Below, piece after piece: positions 53,548 through 63,048 of a stretch of 64,000 nucleotides of DNA. The DNA is from JAXLXE01 sp046328115 (lineage in GTDB: Bacteria; Chloroflexota; UBA6077; JACCZL01). Made by a program: the position numbers and the translations under genes. The notes under the pieces were generated by a model. That model was not told the DNA's origin. It did no database searches and saw only the letters and a program-made list of their open reading frames with translations. The stretch lies in NCBI GenBank assembly GCA_046328115.1, contig JAXLXE010000003.1, forward strand, positions 496,001 to 560,000, in the 5' to 3' direction. The first letter of the stretch is position 1; every line of letters starts with the position of its first letter.

Positions 53548-55192
53548 GTGTCCGCGCGAATTGGAGGCGGCGGGCATGCTGCCAGGCATGCCACTCAAGG
53601 AGGCTGAGTCGCGCTGGCCGGGCGTCACCTTCCGTCCGGATGAGCCGAAGCAATACGGGCAGGCCTTCGACGAGGTGCTGGAGATTCTGGATAGCTTCAG
53701 CCCCATCGTGGAGACGCGGTGGGATCTGCTGGAGGCGTTCACCAGCCAGGCCCAGACCCCAACGAGCGTGGCGCAGGCGGGCGTGGCGTTTCTGGATGCC
53801 ACCGGACTGGAATCGCTGTACGGGCCAGACACACGGCTGGGCAGGCGGATTGCCCGCGACATCGTGGAGATGCTGGGCTACGAGGTACGGGTGGGGATGG
53901 CGGCGAGCCGCTTTGGAGCGTACGTGGCGGCGCTGCTCTGCGAGGAGCGGCTTGCCAACGGTGGGGTGGATCACGGGGCCTGGACGGTAAGCACCAGTCA
54001 CCGGGTGGTGCGGGCGGCTTACGACCGGCACAGCGAGCAACGGGCGGCTGGCGAGGGCCCACTGAGGGGAGAACAGGAGCTCCAGGGCAGTCTGCTGGTG
54101 GTGCCGGCCGGGCAGGAGCGGAATTTCCTGGCCTCTCTCCCCATCAGGATGCTGCCATTGCCGGTGGAGGCACGGATCCGCCTGGGGCGACTGGGGGTCC
54201 ACACGCTGGGGGAGTTTGCCGCTCTGCCGGCCAACGCGGTGCGGCACCGCTTTGGAGCGGAGGGGCTGCGCGTGCTGGCGCTGGCCAGCGGCGAGGATCG
54301 CCAGCCGCCGCGGCCGCGGCCCCGCCCACTCCAGATACACGACGCGATCGAATTTGAGTGGGTGGAGGAGAGCCTTGACCGGCTGACCTTCGCGCTGAAG
54401 CAGCTTACGGATCGGCTGAGCGCGCGGCTGACCGCGCACGGTCTGGCCTGTGGCCGGGTGCGGGTACGCTGGAAGCGGGAGAATGGCTCCGTGCACGAGG
54501 CTACGGTGGGGCTGGCAGAGCGCTCAGCCGGCGGCCAACGGCTGCTGGAGCACCTGCGCTGGCACGTGGAGGGCCTGCGTCTGGACAGCGGCGTGGCGGG
54601 CATCAGCATCGAGGCGCTGGAGCTGGGCGGACTGGAGGCGCGCCAGCTTGACCTGCTGCCGGGCGATGATGGCCGCCTGCCCAACCACGAGCGGCTGGAG
54701 CACGCCGGCGAGGTACTGGCCCGCCTGCGCGCGCGTTGGGGAGATGCGGCCACGCTGCAGGCAGAGCTGGTGGCATCACGCAGGATGGAGCAGGCGTTCC
54801 GCTGGCGCGATGTTGCGCTGCAACCGGCGGTGGCCGCGAAGGGTCCTAGGAAGAAGGGGCGGAAGGCGGCAAGCTCCCCCGCTCCGAGCCCGCCTCTGGA
54901 GAGTGCCGGTGTGCACGGGTCCCCGCTATGGCTCTTACCGGAGGGAGACGCGGTGGAGGTGTCGCGCGGCGGCGAGGATGCTCGCGGGCAGCGCCGGCCG
55001 CCACTGTTGAAGCGTGGGCAGCAGACGGAGCGCATCGAGCGCACGGCTGGGCCCTGGCGGCTGCTGGAGCCGTGGGGCCAGGCCCCGCTGGCACGCGATG
55101 AGTACAATGCCGTTACGTCTAGTGGTGGCGCCTACTGGCTGGAGTACGATCGTGCGAGCGAAACGTGGCGCGTGCGGGGTGTCTTTGACTAG
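53414..55192 (+). CDS. imuB: ImuB: Y-family polymerase homolog (mutasome adaptor)
   Basis: The 592-residue protein starts VACVWLPRFRLAVEQRQ, contains the Y-family palm features VAQAGVAFLDATGLESLYG, thumb/HhH region LGRLGVHTLGEFAALPANAV and a little-finger region. The usual first catalytic motif (DxD in the N-terminal strand) is missing, as in ImuB proteins, which lack polymerase activity and recruit DnaE2 to the clamp. A long charged C-terminal tail (about 475-592) may bind partners. It starts inside the imuA frame. Confidence 0.9.
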   Translation: MVGRRVACVWLPRFRLAVEQRQRPDAEGRPLAIFEPSGRLRALVECPRELEAAGMLPGMPLKEAESRWPGVTFRPDEPKQYGQAFDEVLEILDSFSPIVETRWDLLEAFTSQAQTPTSVAQAGVAFLDATGLESLYGPDTRLGRRIARDIVEMLGYEVRVGMAASRFGAYVAALLCEERLANGGVDHGAWTVSTSHRVVRAAYDRHSEQRAAGEGPLRGEQELQGSLLVVPAGQERNFLASLPIRMLPLPVEARIRLGRLGVHTLGEFAALPANAVRHRFGAEGLRVLALASGEDRQPPRPRPRPLQIHDAIEFEWVEESLDRLTFALKQLTDRLSARLTAHGLACGRVRVRWKRENGSVHEATVGLAERSAGGQRLLEHLRWHVEGLRLDSGVAGISIEALELGGLEARQLDLLPGDDGRLPNHERLEHAGEVLARLRARWGDAATLQAELVASRRMEQAFRWRDVALQPAVAAKGPRKKGRKAASSPAPSPPLESAGVHGSPLWLLPEGDAVEVSRGGEDARGQRRPPLLKRGQQTERIERTAGPWRLLEPWGQAPLARDEYNAVTSSGGAYWLEYDRASETWRVRGVFD

Positions 55193-55324
55193 CCGCGATC
55201 GACGACCGCTCAGCGTCAGCGCGATGGCACGAACCGGACGGCGGCACGAGAGCGCGGACCGCTGGATCTGAACGGGCAGACAGGCCAGGCGGGCCACCGC
55301 CGGGCGCGAGACGCGATCTGGTGG

Positions 55325-57088
55325 GTGATCCTGGCTGCGCTGCCGCTGGCGAGCTATGCCCTGGATCCAAACTGGCCGTACGGATCTCCTGCCATGACGG
55401 ATACCTGGCTGTATCTGGGCGCGGCGGCGCAGCCGGAGTTCTGGGCGACCCACGTGAGCAACGTCTACTGGTGGACGCGCTACGCCTGGACGCTGCCGGG
55501 GATAGCGCTGTTCAAGATGCTGGATCCGGTGGCGGCGAACCTGGCCTGGCACGCGCTATTCGTGTACGGCGCAGCCGTGGCCGTGTTTCTCTGGGCACGG
55601 CCGCTGGCGGGGCCGGCGGTGGCCCTCATCGGCGTGGCAACGCTGGTGCTGGATCGCTGGGTGCAGGTGTCCCTGGGGTGGCACTACGTGGACGGCGCCG
55701 GCGCGGCGTACTTGCTGGCCGCGAGCGCGTGCGTCACCGCTGGCGCGCGGAGCCGACGGAGCAGCTTACTGCTGCTGGGTGGCGCATTCGCCGGGCTGAC
55801 GACGAACCTGAACCCGGTTGCCGCCCCCCTGGCGCCGTGCGTGGCGTTGCCACCAATCGTCTACCACGGCTGGCGACGAGCGCGGGATGCGGGGGGTGTG
55901 GCGAAGGAGCTGGCACTCTGCACCATGGGGGCCGCGCTGACCTGGGCCGTCCTGGCCGGCGTGCACTTCGCGTGGACGGGCAGCATTGACATTGCGACGC
56001 CAAATATCGAAATAGCGCGGTTCGTCCAGGTGAACGGCGCGCTTCAGCTACCCTCGCTGAGCGAGAAACTCTGGCGGTACGGTACGGACGCGCAATACCG
56101 CTGGCTAGATCTCGACATCATGCCGGTGCTGCTGGTCACTGCCCTGACACTGGCGGACCTGGCTCGCCGCCAACGCCCGTCCGAGCTAGCGATCCTGGCA
56201 AGTGGCGGCGGTGCGCTCGCCCTGCTGCTGGCAGCCGTCTACGAAGTCACCGGGCGGACGGCGATCTACTACATGATGCACTTCACCTATTGGCAGCCGT
56301 TTGCAACGCTGGCCATCGCGGCGCTGGCGGAGCACACCGTTCGCCAGGGGGTACGCGCGCCGCTGCTGGCCGCGGGCATCGTGGCAGCGGCGCTGCTGGT
56401 GATGCTGATCGATGTGGTGCAGGGCGACTGGCTGGGCAGCGCGGTGCAGCATCGCTGCGCGGACTCGCTGCAGAACACATGCCTCCAGGAAGGGTCTGCC
56501 GTGCTCCCGCTGGTCGGCAGCGTGGCCACGTGGGCGCTGGGCGCGGTGTGGCTATGGCTCGCCGTGCGGCGGGGCCGCGCGCGGTCATCACGCCACGGGA
56601 CGCTGCTGGCGGCGAGTCTTGCGCTGGCCATCTCGGCCGGATTGCTGGTGCGCGGCGACGTGAGCCGGAGGCTGGGCTGGCGGGCGCCCTGGCAGGACCG
56701 GCAGGATGCGCAGCACCATCTGCTGGCGGTTGTCCAGGCGGGGGCGTGGGTCCGCGGGGTGTTTCCGGAGGGGGTGGTGGGCTTTGCGTTTCAAGACAGG
56801 CTCAGCGATCGTTTTCTGGATACGCTGAGCCTGCCCATCGGGACGTCCTTCGGAGCGCACCGATGGTACCTGACGGACCATCTGCCCGAGATCACGTGCC
56901 CGGACGGACCTCCACGGCCGATCGAGCGCCAGGTGGTGATCATGGGGCCCGACCCCTCGATCCGGGCGGTGGGCGAAGCGGCACTGGCCCGTTGCGGCCT
57001 AGCGCTCCGGCCGGTGGCAGAGATGGGACTGACAAGCGGGCGATTCCGCTACTACCTGTTTGCCTTTCGAGGTGAACGGCCCGGGTAA
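55325..57088 (+). CDS. Multi-pass membrane protein, possible GT-C-type glycosyltransferase
   Basis: The 587-residue protein has about ten hydrophobic helices and a soluble C-terminal part (about 470-587). The start MILAALPLASYALDPNW and acidic loop TDTWLYLGAA resemble ArnT/GT39-like lipid-linked sugar transferases, but no decisive motif is found. It uses a GTG at 55325 with no strong ribosome site. It sits between imuB and dnaE2 on the same strand, so it may be transcribed from the SOS operon, though it has no evident repair function. Confidence 0.7.
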   Translation: MILAALPLASYALDPNWPYGSPAMTDTWLYLGAAAQPEFWATHVSNVYWWTRYAWTLPGIALFKMLDPVAANLAWHALFVYGAAVAVFLWARPLAGPAVALIGVATLVLDRWVQVSLGWHYVDGAGAAYLLAASACVTAGARSRRSSLLLLGGAFAGLTTNLNPVAAPLAPCVALPPIVYHGWRRARDAGGVAKELALCTMGAALTWAVLAGVHFAWTGSIDIATPNIEIARFVQVNGALQLPSLSEKLWRYGTDAQYRWLDLDIMPVLLVTALTLADLARRQRPSELAILASGGGALALLLAAVYEVTGRTAIYYMMHFTYWQPFATLAIAALAEHTVRQGVRAPLLAAGIVAAALLVMLIDVVQGDWLGSAVQHRCADSLQNTCLQEGSAVLPLVGSVATWALGAVWLWLAVRRGRARSSRHGTLLAASLALAISAGLLVRGDVSRRLGWRAPWQDRQDAQHHLLAVVQAGAWVRGVFPEGVVGFAFQDRLSDRFLDTLSLPIGTSFGAHRWYLTDHLPEITCPDGPPRPIERQVVIMGPDPSIRAVGEAALARCGLALRPVAEMGLTSGRFRYYLFAFRGERPG

Positions 57089-57133
57089 GGCGCGCGAAAC
57101 GCTTGACGAGCAGGCGGGCAAACACGAGAATAT

Positions 57134-57149
57134 GAGAACATATGTTCTC
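57134..57149. promoter_or_regulatory. LexA (SOS) box upstream of dnaE2
   Basis: GAGAACATATGTTCTC is a perfect 16-bp palindrome with core GAACATATGTTC, the same as at 46375. It ends 20 bases before the GTG start of dnaE2. An AT-rich context in a GC-rich region supports a promoter. Confidence 0.9.
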
Positions 57150-57169
57150 TCCCTTGGGTTTTCCTCGCG

Positions 57170-60100
57170 GTGTACGCTGAGCTTCACTGTCGCAGCAGCT
57201 TCTCCTTCCTGGATGGCGCGTCTGATCCAGAGTCGCTGGTAGAGCGGGCGTCGCAGCTTGGTCTGGCGGCGCTAGCGCTGACCGACCGCGATGGTCTCTA
57301 CGGCATCGTGCGGTTCGCGGCGGCCGCCCAAAAAGTAGATCTGCCGGCGATTTCGGGCGCGGATCTGACGATGCAGGACGGGGCCGTGCTGACCTGTCTG
57401 GTGCAGGACGCGGATGGCTACCGCAACCTCTGCGCGCTGATCACACGCTCGCGGATGGGCAATCCAAAGGATGAGCCTAGCCTGGCGTACGAGGCGCTGA
57501 GCGGACATACGGACGGGTTGATCGGTATTGCCCGGGTATCGGGTGGCCGCTCCGCGGTGCCGTTCCCGGTTCTCGCGGACGCGTTTGGGGCGGACCGTTT
57601 GTTTCTGGAGACGCGGCGCCACCTGCTGGTGGATGATGGGCCGCGCAACGCCGAGACCCGCCGCGTGGCGGCGCGGCTGGGCCTGCGCTGTGTGGTCACC
57701 AACGACGTGCGGTACGCGGGGCGGGACCGCGCGCTGCTGCATGACGTGGTGACCGCCGTTCGCCACCGCGTTCCACTGCCGCAGGCGGGGCTGCTGCTGG
57801 CGCCCAACCACGAACGTTGCCTGAAGAGCGGCGCGGAGATGGGGCGCCTCTTTCCAGAGCACCCGGAGGAGCTCGCCGTGACGCTAGAGATCGCGCAGCG
57901 CTGTAACTTCTCGCTCCGCGATCTGCGCTACGAATTTCCCCGGCCGGACAACATCCCGCCCGGGACTGACCCTTATGACGCGCTGGTAACCGCCGTATGG
58001 GAGGGCGCGCTGCGCTACTACGGGCAGATCACGCCCGGGCTGCAGGACCGGATGGTGCACGAGCTGGAGATAGTCAAGCAGCTCAACCTGCCTGGCTACC
58101 TGCTGGTGTTCAAGGACATCGTGGACTTCTGCCACCGGGAGGAGATCCTGGTGAGCATCCGCGGCTCAGCGCCAGCCTCGGTACTCCTCTACTGCCTGGG
58201 GTTGTGTCCGATCGATCCGCTGGAGCACGGCCTGCTCTTCGAGCGGTTCGCCTCACCGGAGCGGGAGGAGTACCCGGACATCGATCTGGATATTGCGCAC
58301 GAGGATCGCGAGCGGGTGATCCAGTACGTGTATCAGAAGTACGGTCGGGCGTACGCGGCGATGGTGTGCGAGGTGAACACCTACCGCCCGAAGAGCGCCG
58401 TGCGCGACGTGGGCTTTGCACTGGGGCTACCTCCGCACCAGGTGGACAAGCTGGCCAAAGCGGTGGACATGTACGACTCGCACTCGCTCACCGAGCTGCT
58501 GGCCGATCCAAAGACGGCGGTGGGGCACATCGCCGGACCGATGGCGGAGCAGCTCATCGGGCTGGCACGCCAGCTTCTGGGCGCGCCCCGCCACCTCTCG
58601 ATCCACGTGGGGGGCATGATCATCTCCGCCCGCCCGCTGGATGAGGTGCTGCACATTGAGCCAGCCCGCATGCCCAACCGCACCATCATCCCCTGGGACA
58701 AGGATGACATCACCACGCTGGCGGAGGAGTTTGGGCTCAACTTGATCAAGCTGGACTTGCTGGGCCTGGGCATGCTGGCAGTGGTCTCGCGCTGCTTCCG
58801 CTACGTGCGCCAGGAGGGTGGCCCGGAGCTGAGCCTGCACGGCTTCCGCTACGACCCACGGGTGTACGACCGGATCTGCGCGGCGGACACGGTGGGGCTG
58901 TTTCAGATCGAGTCTCGGGCGCAGATGAGCTATCTGCCGCACCTCCAGCCGCGTGATCTGCACGACGTGGCGGTGAGCGTGGGGGCGATCCGTCCGGGTC
59001 CGGGGGCAATGGGAGCCGGCAAGCACATTGCCCGGCGGCGGGCCGGCCAGGAGCCCGTCCGCTATCCCCACCCCGATCTGGTGGAGGTGCTGGAGCAGAC
59101 CAAGGGCGTACTGCTGTGGCAGGAGCAGGTGATGCAGGTGGCCATGATCATGGGGGGCTATACGCCCGGCGAGGCGGAGCGGCTGCGCCGCGCGATGACC
59201 CACAAGCGCTCGTTTGACCATATGAACGAGCTGTGCGATGACCTGGAAGCGCGCATCCGGGCCCGCGGCCACTCAGCCGAGCTGGCCACGGAGATCCGCA
59301 AGACGGTGGTGGGCTTTGCCGGTTATGGCTTCCCACGAGCCCACGCCTACCCCTTTGCCCACCTGGCGCTGGTCTCCGCCACGCTGAAGCTACGCTACCC
59401 GGCCGCGTTCTACGCGGCGCTGCTCAACTGCCAGCCGATGGGCTTTTACGCGCCCCACACGCTGATCTGGGACGCGCGCCGCCACGACGTTCGGGTCCTG
59501 CCGGTGGACGTGAACGCCAGCGGCTGGGAGTGCACCGTGGAGGGCGGGCTGGAGCGCGGGGCGCTGCGGCTGGGCTTCATCATGGTGAACGGCCTGGGCC
59601 CGCACGCCCGGGAAGTGCTGGAGCGCGAGCACGCACGCGGGCCGTACGCCTCGCTGGCGGACTTCGTCCGGCGCACCGGCTTTGACCGTGACGTGGTAGA
59701 GCGGCTAGCCGAGGTGGGGGCGTTTCTCCGGTTCGATGAGCGGCGGGCGGCGCTGTGGCGGGTGGGGGAGCTGGCGGGCATTGGGGGCCCTGGACGCCTG
59801 CCGGGGCTGGCGGAGCAGATCGCGGTACCGACCGATCTGCCGCCGATGGACGCCTGGACGGCCACGCAGGTGGACTACGCCGGCCTGGGCCTGTCCACGG
59901 ACCACCACCTGATCAGCTTCTACCGCGGCTACCTGCGGTCACGCGGGGTGCTCTCCGCCGCGGAGCTAGCCGAGGTGCGGAGCGGTCGGGTCCAGATTGG
60001 TGGCCTGGTGATCTGCCGACAGCGGCCGGAGACTGCCAAGGAGTTCTTCTTCCTGACGCTGGAGGACGAGACGGGGCTGGTGAACGTGATCGTGCAGCCA

Positions 60101-60265
60101 GACGTGTACCGCCGCTACCGCGCGGTGTTCCGGGGTGAACCGTTGCTGGTGGTGGAGGGGATCCTGCAGCGTGAGGACGGTACCACCAACATCCTGGCCC
60201 GCTCAGGGGAGGCGCTGCCCCACAACCCAGCGGCGGCGGCCGTCCGCGGGCATGATTTCCGGTGA
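57170..60265 (+). CDS. dnaE2: Error-prone DNA polymerase III alpha subunit
   Basis: The 1031-residue protein begins VYAELHCRSSFSFLDGASDP (PHP domain, with Arg where a metal-binding His is usual), followed by the C-family polymerase core with the catalytic PDIDLDI and LLFERFASPEREEYPDI, the thumb, an HhH region and an OB-fold (VQIGGLVICRQRPETAKEFF). Its length and sequence match DnaE2 rather than replicative DnaE. With ImuA/ImuB it carries out SOS-induced translesion synthesis. It has its own LexA box 20 bases upstream. Confidence 0.95.
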   Translation: MYAELHCRSSFSFLDGASDPESLVERASQLGLAALALTDRDGLYGIVRFAAAAQKVDLPAISGADLTMQDGAVLTCLVQDADGYRNLCALITRSRMGNPKDEPSLAYEALSGHTDGLIGIARVSGGRSAVPFPVLADAFGADRLFLETRRHLLVDDGPRNAETRRVAARLGLRCVVTNDVRYAGRDRALLHDVVTAVRHRVPLPQAGLLLAPNHERCLKSGAEMGRLFPEHPEELAVTLEIAQRCNFSLRDLRYEFPRPDNIPPGTDPYDALVTAVWEGALRYYGQITPGLQDRMVHELEIVKQLNLPGYLLVFKDIVDFCHREEILVSIRGSAPASVLLYCLGLCPIDPLEHGLLFERFASPEREEYPDIDLDIAHEDRERVIQYVYQKYGRAYAAMVCEVNTYRPKSAVRDVGFALGLPPHQVDKLAKAVDMYDSHSLTELLADPKTAVGHIAGPMAEQLIGLARQLLGAPRHLSIHVGGMIISARPLDEVLHIEPARMPNRTIIPWDKDDITTLAEEFGLNLIKLDLLGLGMLAVVSRCFRYVRQEGGPELSLHGFRYDPRVYDRICAADTVGLFQIESRAQMSYLPHLQPRDLHDVAVSVGAIRPGPGAMGAGKHIARRRAGQEPVRYPHPDLVEVLEQTKGVLLWQEQVMQVAMIMGGYTPGEAERLRRAMTHKRSFDHMNELCDDLEARIRARGHSAELATEIRKTVVGFAGYGFPRAHAYPFAHLALVSATLKLRYPAAFYAALLNCQPMGFYAPHTLIWDARRHDVRVLPVDVNASGWECTVEGGLERGALRLGFIMVNGLGPHAREVLEREHARGPYASLADFVRRTGFDRDVVERLAEVGAFLRFDERRAALWRVGELAGIGGPGRLPGLAEQIAVPTDLPPMDAWTATQVDYAGLGLSTDHHLISFYRGYLRSRGVLSAAELAEVRSGRVQIGGLVICRQRPETAKEFFFLTLEDETGLVNVIVQPDVYRRYRAVFRGEPLLVVEGILQREDGTTNILARSGEALPHNPAAAAVRGHDFR

Positions 60266-60313
60266 GCTCGCGGCCGCGGGGGTCATGCTAAGATGGACGA
60301 AGGGGGGTGCGCC

Positions 60314-60622
60314 ATGACCGAAAGAGCGAACCGCAACGGGGCCGCCAGCCACGACGATCCGTACGTTGCGGAGCATCCCGGCGTGTGCGGCGGTTACCCG
60401 GTATTGAGAGATACGCGAATCTCCGTCAGAATTTTGGTGGAGCTCAGCCGTGACGGGGCGAGCATCGACGACTTCGTCAACTCCTGGCCGTACATCGCGC
60501 GCGAGCGGTTTGTGGGGGCAATGGAGTACTACCGGCGCCACCCCGAACGGATCGACGAAGACATCGAGCGCCACCGACTTGCATACGCGGAGGTCAGCGG
60601 CGGCACGTGGCCGGACCGCTGA
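60314..60622 (+). CDS. DUF433-family antitoxin, second locus
   Basis: The 102-residue protein (HPGVCGGYPVLRDTRISVRI, LVELSRDGASIDDFVNSWPY) has the DUF433 fold and precedes a DUF5615 gene, with a 16-base overlap. The ATG at 60314 follows AGGGGGGTGC. The pair is only distantly similar to the locus at 19550, so it is not a recent copy. It lies 48 bases after dnaE2. Confidence 0.8.
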   Translation: MTERANRNGAASHDDPYVAEHPGVCGGYPVLRDTRISVRILVELSRDGASIDDFVNSWPYIARERFVGAMEYYRRHPERIDEDIERHRLAYAEVSGGTWPDR

Positions 60623-60981
60623 TCCGGCTGTACGCAGACGAAAACGTATCTCCACGGCTCGCCCAAGCACTCGCATCCGCGGGTGTTGACGCGCTGAGCT
60701 GCGAAGCGGCGGGCAGAGCGAGCCGCCGCATCTCCGACCAGGACCCACTCCTCTTCGCGGCCGAAAGTGGGCGGGCAATCCTCACGTTCGACTATGTGGA
60801 CTACCTACTGTTAGACGCCAAGTGGAAGCAATTGGGCCGCGTGCACGCGGGGATCATAGTCTCCCACCAAGTCAATGAATTGCGGATGCTACAGCAGCGC
60901 GTCAGACGGCACCTGGACGTGCACTCGCGCACCGAGCAGCACAACGCTCTCCGCTGGCTCGAGCACCTGCCGACCCCCTAA
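60607..60981 (+). CDS. DUF5615 PIN-like putative toxin, second locus
   Basis: The 124-residue protein begins LIRLYADENVSPRLAQALAS, the DUF5615 signature with Asp and Glu, and continues AAESGRAILTFDYVDYLLLD. It would be the nuclease-like partner of the preceding DUF433 protein. The GTG start at 60607 lies inside the upstream gene. Confidence 0.8.
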   Translation: MAGPLIRLYADENVSPRLAQALASAGVDALSCEAAGRASRRISDQDPLLFAAESGRAILTFDYVDYLLLDAKWKQLGRVHAGIIVSHQVNELRMLQQRVRRHLDVHSRTEQHNALRWLEHLPTP

Positions 60982-60989
60982 AGTCGGCG

Positions 60990-61682
60990 CTATCGCGCCC
61001 AGTCTGGCCAGTTGAGCGTGGTGCCGTCTGCACCGGAGTCGATCACGCGCTGGAGGTCATCACGGGACGAGACGCCCCAGGCGCGGACCTGGAGACCGGC
61101 CGCGTGGGCTCGCTGGACAAGCGCCGGGGTGAGCACGTCCGCCCGGGGGCAGATCTGCCGCAGTCCGGCGTCCAGCACCTTCTGGATCTCGGCCCCGTCA
61201 AAGCGCGGCGTGAGGTAGCCCACAACGAGGTCTGGCAGTCGCTGGGCAAGCTGGAGCACGGACGACCACGAGAAGGACGAGAGTTGGACGTCCGCCCGGT
61301 TGGTGATGCCGCGGCGGACGAGCTCATCGACGAGCGGCAGCGTAGCGTCCTCGGCCTTTGCCTCCAGACAGAGGATGGTCTTCCCGAGGTAGCGATCCAG
61401 CAGCGTTCCCAGCGTTGGCACACGAAGCCCGGCCCACTTGGGATCCAGCCACGATCCGGCGTCTAGCGCGGCAACGTCTCGCCAGGCGAGCTGGCTTATC
61501 GGGCCGTTGCCATCGGTCGTGCGATCTACCAGTGCATCGTGGATGAGGACGAGTGCGCCATCGCTGGTCCGCTGGACATCCGTCTCCAGCCCATCGGCGC
61601 CCATCTCCAGACCCAGGTCAAACGCGGGGATGGTGTTCTCTGGGGCGTAGCCCGATGCACCGCGGTGGGCGAAGATGAGCAT
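60990..61682 (-). CDS. Glycerophosphodiester phosphodiesterase
   Basis: The 230-residue TIM-barrel protein opens LIFAHRGASGYAPENTIPAF and contains GADGLETDVQRTSDGALVLIHD, the catalytic His residues and metal ligands of GDPD enzymes. It hydrolyses glycerophosphodiesters to glycerol-3-phosphate and alcohol. There is no signal peptide, so it is cytoplasmic. It is convergent with the toxin gene, 8 bases apart. Confidence 0.93.
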   Translation of the reverse strand: MLIFAHRGASGYAPENTIPAFDLGLEMGADGLETDVQRTSDGALVLIHDALVDRTTDGNGPISQLAWRDVAALDAGSWLDPKWAGLRVPTLGTLLDRYLGKTILCLEAKAEDATLPLVDELVRRGITNRADVQLSSFSWSSVLQLAQRLPDLVVGYLTPRFDGAEIQKVLDAGLRQICPRADVLTPALVQRAHAAGLQVRAWGVSSRDDLQRVIDSGADGTTLNWPDWAR

Positions 61683-61713
61683 GAGATGCGCGACCTCCCC
61701 TGGATGGTGTAGG

Positions 61714-62082
61714 TCAGGTTACGGCGCGCCAGACGAAGGCCGCCAGGATGAGCCAGATGACGACGATGGCGAGAGCGGCCCAGCGGCCCGCGGTGCCCTG
61801 GCGTTCTAGCTGCTCGGCGCGTTCGCGTGCCTCCGCCATGACCTCGGCCGGGATCAGGCGGATCGCCAGAACGATGATCAGGGGCAGCAGTAAGAGATCG
61901 TCCAGGTATCCCAGAACGGGGATGAAGTCTGGAATGAGGTCGATGGGACTGAGCGCGTAGGCGACTGCCACGACCACCAGCAGCCGCGCGAGCCACGGCG
62001 TACGGGGGTCGCGCGAGGCCACGGCCAACGCCGCGAGCTGAGACTTGAGCGCTCTGGCCGAGCGGCGCAGACGGTCGATCAC
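61714..62082 (-). CDS. DUF1232 (YkvA-type) membrane protein
   Basis: The 122-residue protein has the DUF1232 motif AYALSPIDLIPDFIPVLGYL and two to three membrane helices, the last near the C-terminus (WAALAIVVIWLILAAFVW). Function of the family is not established. It begins with GTG at 62082 and faces away from the proline-rich secreted protein gene. Confidence 0.85.
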   Translation of the reverse strand: MIDRLRRSARALKSQLAALAVASRDPRTPWLARLLVVVAVAYALSPIDLIPDFIPVLGYLDDLLLLPLIIVLAIRLIPAEVMAEARERAEQLERQGTAGRWAALAIVVIWLILAAFVWRAVT

Positions 62083-62158
62083 GATGCTCGAGGACAGCGC
62101 CGGCGGCGGGGGGAAAAAGAGGCTTCCATACCGGTCCGTGGATGGTACACTCGGCTCC

Positions 62159-62989
62159 GTGCGTCACCGCCTGCTCGCGCTCGTTCTAGCTCTGGTTGTC
62201 GTGGCCGCGGCCATCCCGTCTGGGGCAACGGCGGAGGACGGCGCGCGGATCGATTCACCCGTGGCGGGGGCGCGTGTATCGGGTCGCGTGGAGATCGTGG
62301 GGCGGGCCACGGCTGACGACCCGAGCGGATTTGATTTCTATCGCCTCCACTACGGCCCTGGTGAGGATCCCGGCTCGCTTCGACCCATCGGCGGCGTCGG
62401 CGATCGCGCGGTAGAGCATGGTCGCCTGGGGGTGTGGGACACGGGCGTGATCACGCCGGGCGTGTACACCGTACAGCTTACGGTGTACGACCGAGCTGGG
62501 CACCTCACGGTCGCGAGGGTTACGGTGAACGTGGTCCCCGCGCCCACACCGACGTTGCTGACCAACCTACCCGGCATTGCACTGCCGGCGCCCACCTCAC
62601 CACCGGGTGAGGTGCCCGAAGCCACACCGATCGTGGAGATCGACACAAGCGCGCCGCCGCCTCCGGTGGTGGAGATCCCCCAGCCCGTGGTGCCGGCGCC
62701 CGCGCCGCTGCCGCTCCCTCCGGCGCCGATCGCACCGATCGGCCAGCCACCGGCACCGGTGCAGGTTGAGCCGATCCGTCCGGCGCCGCCGATCGTGGGC
62801 GTGCCAGCGGGACCCTCCGGGAGCGAGCCCATCGTCATCGCGACACCGTCGTTCGAGCAACCGGCCGCACCGCCCGCTCCGGTCATCCAGGCGCCCGCAG
62901 CGCCACCGGCGCCAATCATCCCTACGTACGAGCCGCCGCCCACGTTACCGGTCCCACCGCCGCCCACACCGTTCGGCCTGCCCCAGTAG
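62159..62989 (+). CDS. Secreted proline-rich protein with Ig-like domain
   Basis: The 276-residue product has a signal peptide (RLLALVLALVVVAAAIPSGA, cleavage near ATAED), a beta-sandwich of about 95 residues (RIDSPVAGARVSGRVEIVG, GVYTVQLTVYDRAGHLTVAR) and a long Pro/Ala/Val/Ile-rich tail of about 150 residues ending in PPPPTPFGLPQ. The tail suggests a wall-spanning or extracellular extended region. GTG at 62159 starts the signal peptide directly; the earlier open frame to 62045 adds cytoplasmic-like sequence. Confidence 0.82.
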   Translation: MRHRLLALVLALVVVAAAIPSGATAEDGARIDSPVAGARVSGRVEIVGRATADDPSGFDFYRLHYGPGEDPGSLRPIGGVGDRAVEHGRLGVWDTGVITPGVYTVQLTVYDRAGHLTVARVTVNVVPAPTPTLLTNLPGIALPAPTSPPGEVPEATPIVEIDTSAPPPPVVEIPQPVVPAPAPLPLPPAPIAPIGQPPAPVQVEPIRPAPPIVGVPAGPSGSEPIVIATPSFEQPAAPPAPVIQAPAAPPAPIIPTYEPPPTLPVPPPPTPFGLPQ

Positions 62990-63048
62990 CCGGCAGCCCG
63001 CGAAAATCGGTCCTGCTACAATCGCGCCAACCGACGTCGGAGCCCGCG

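Noticed and set aside
53366..54496. 376-codon minus-strand frame opposite imuB
   Set aside because: Shadow of the imuB coding strand in GC-rich DNA; no recognisable domain.
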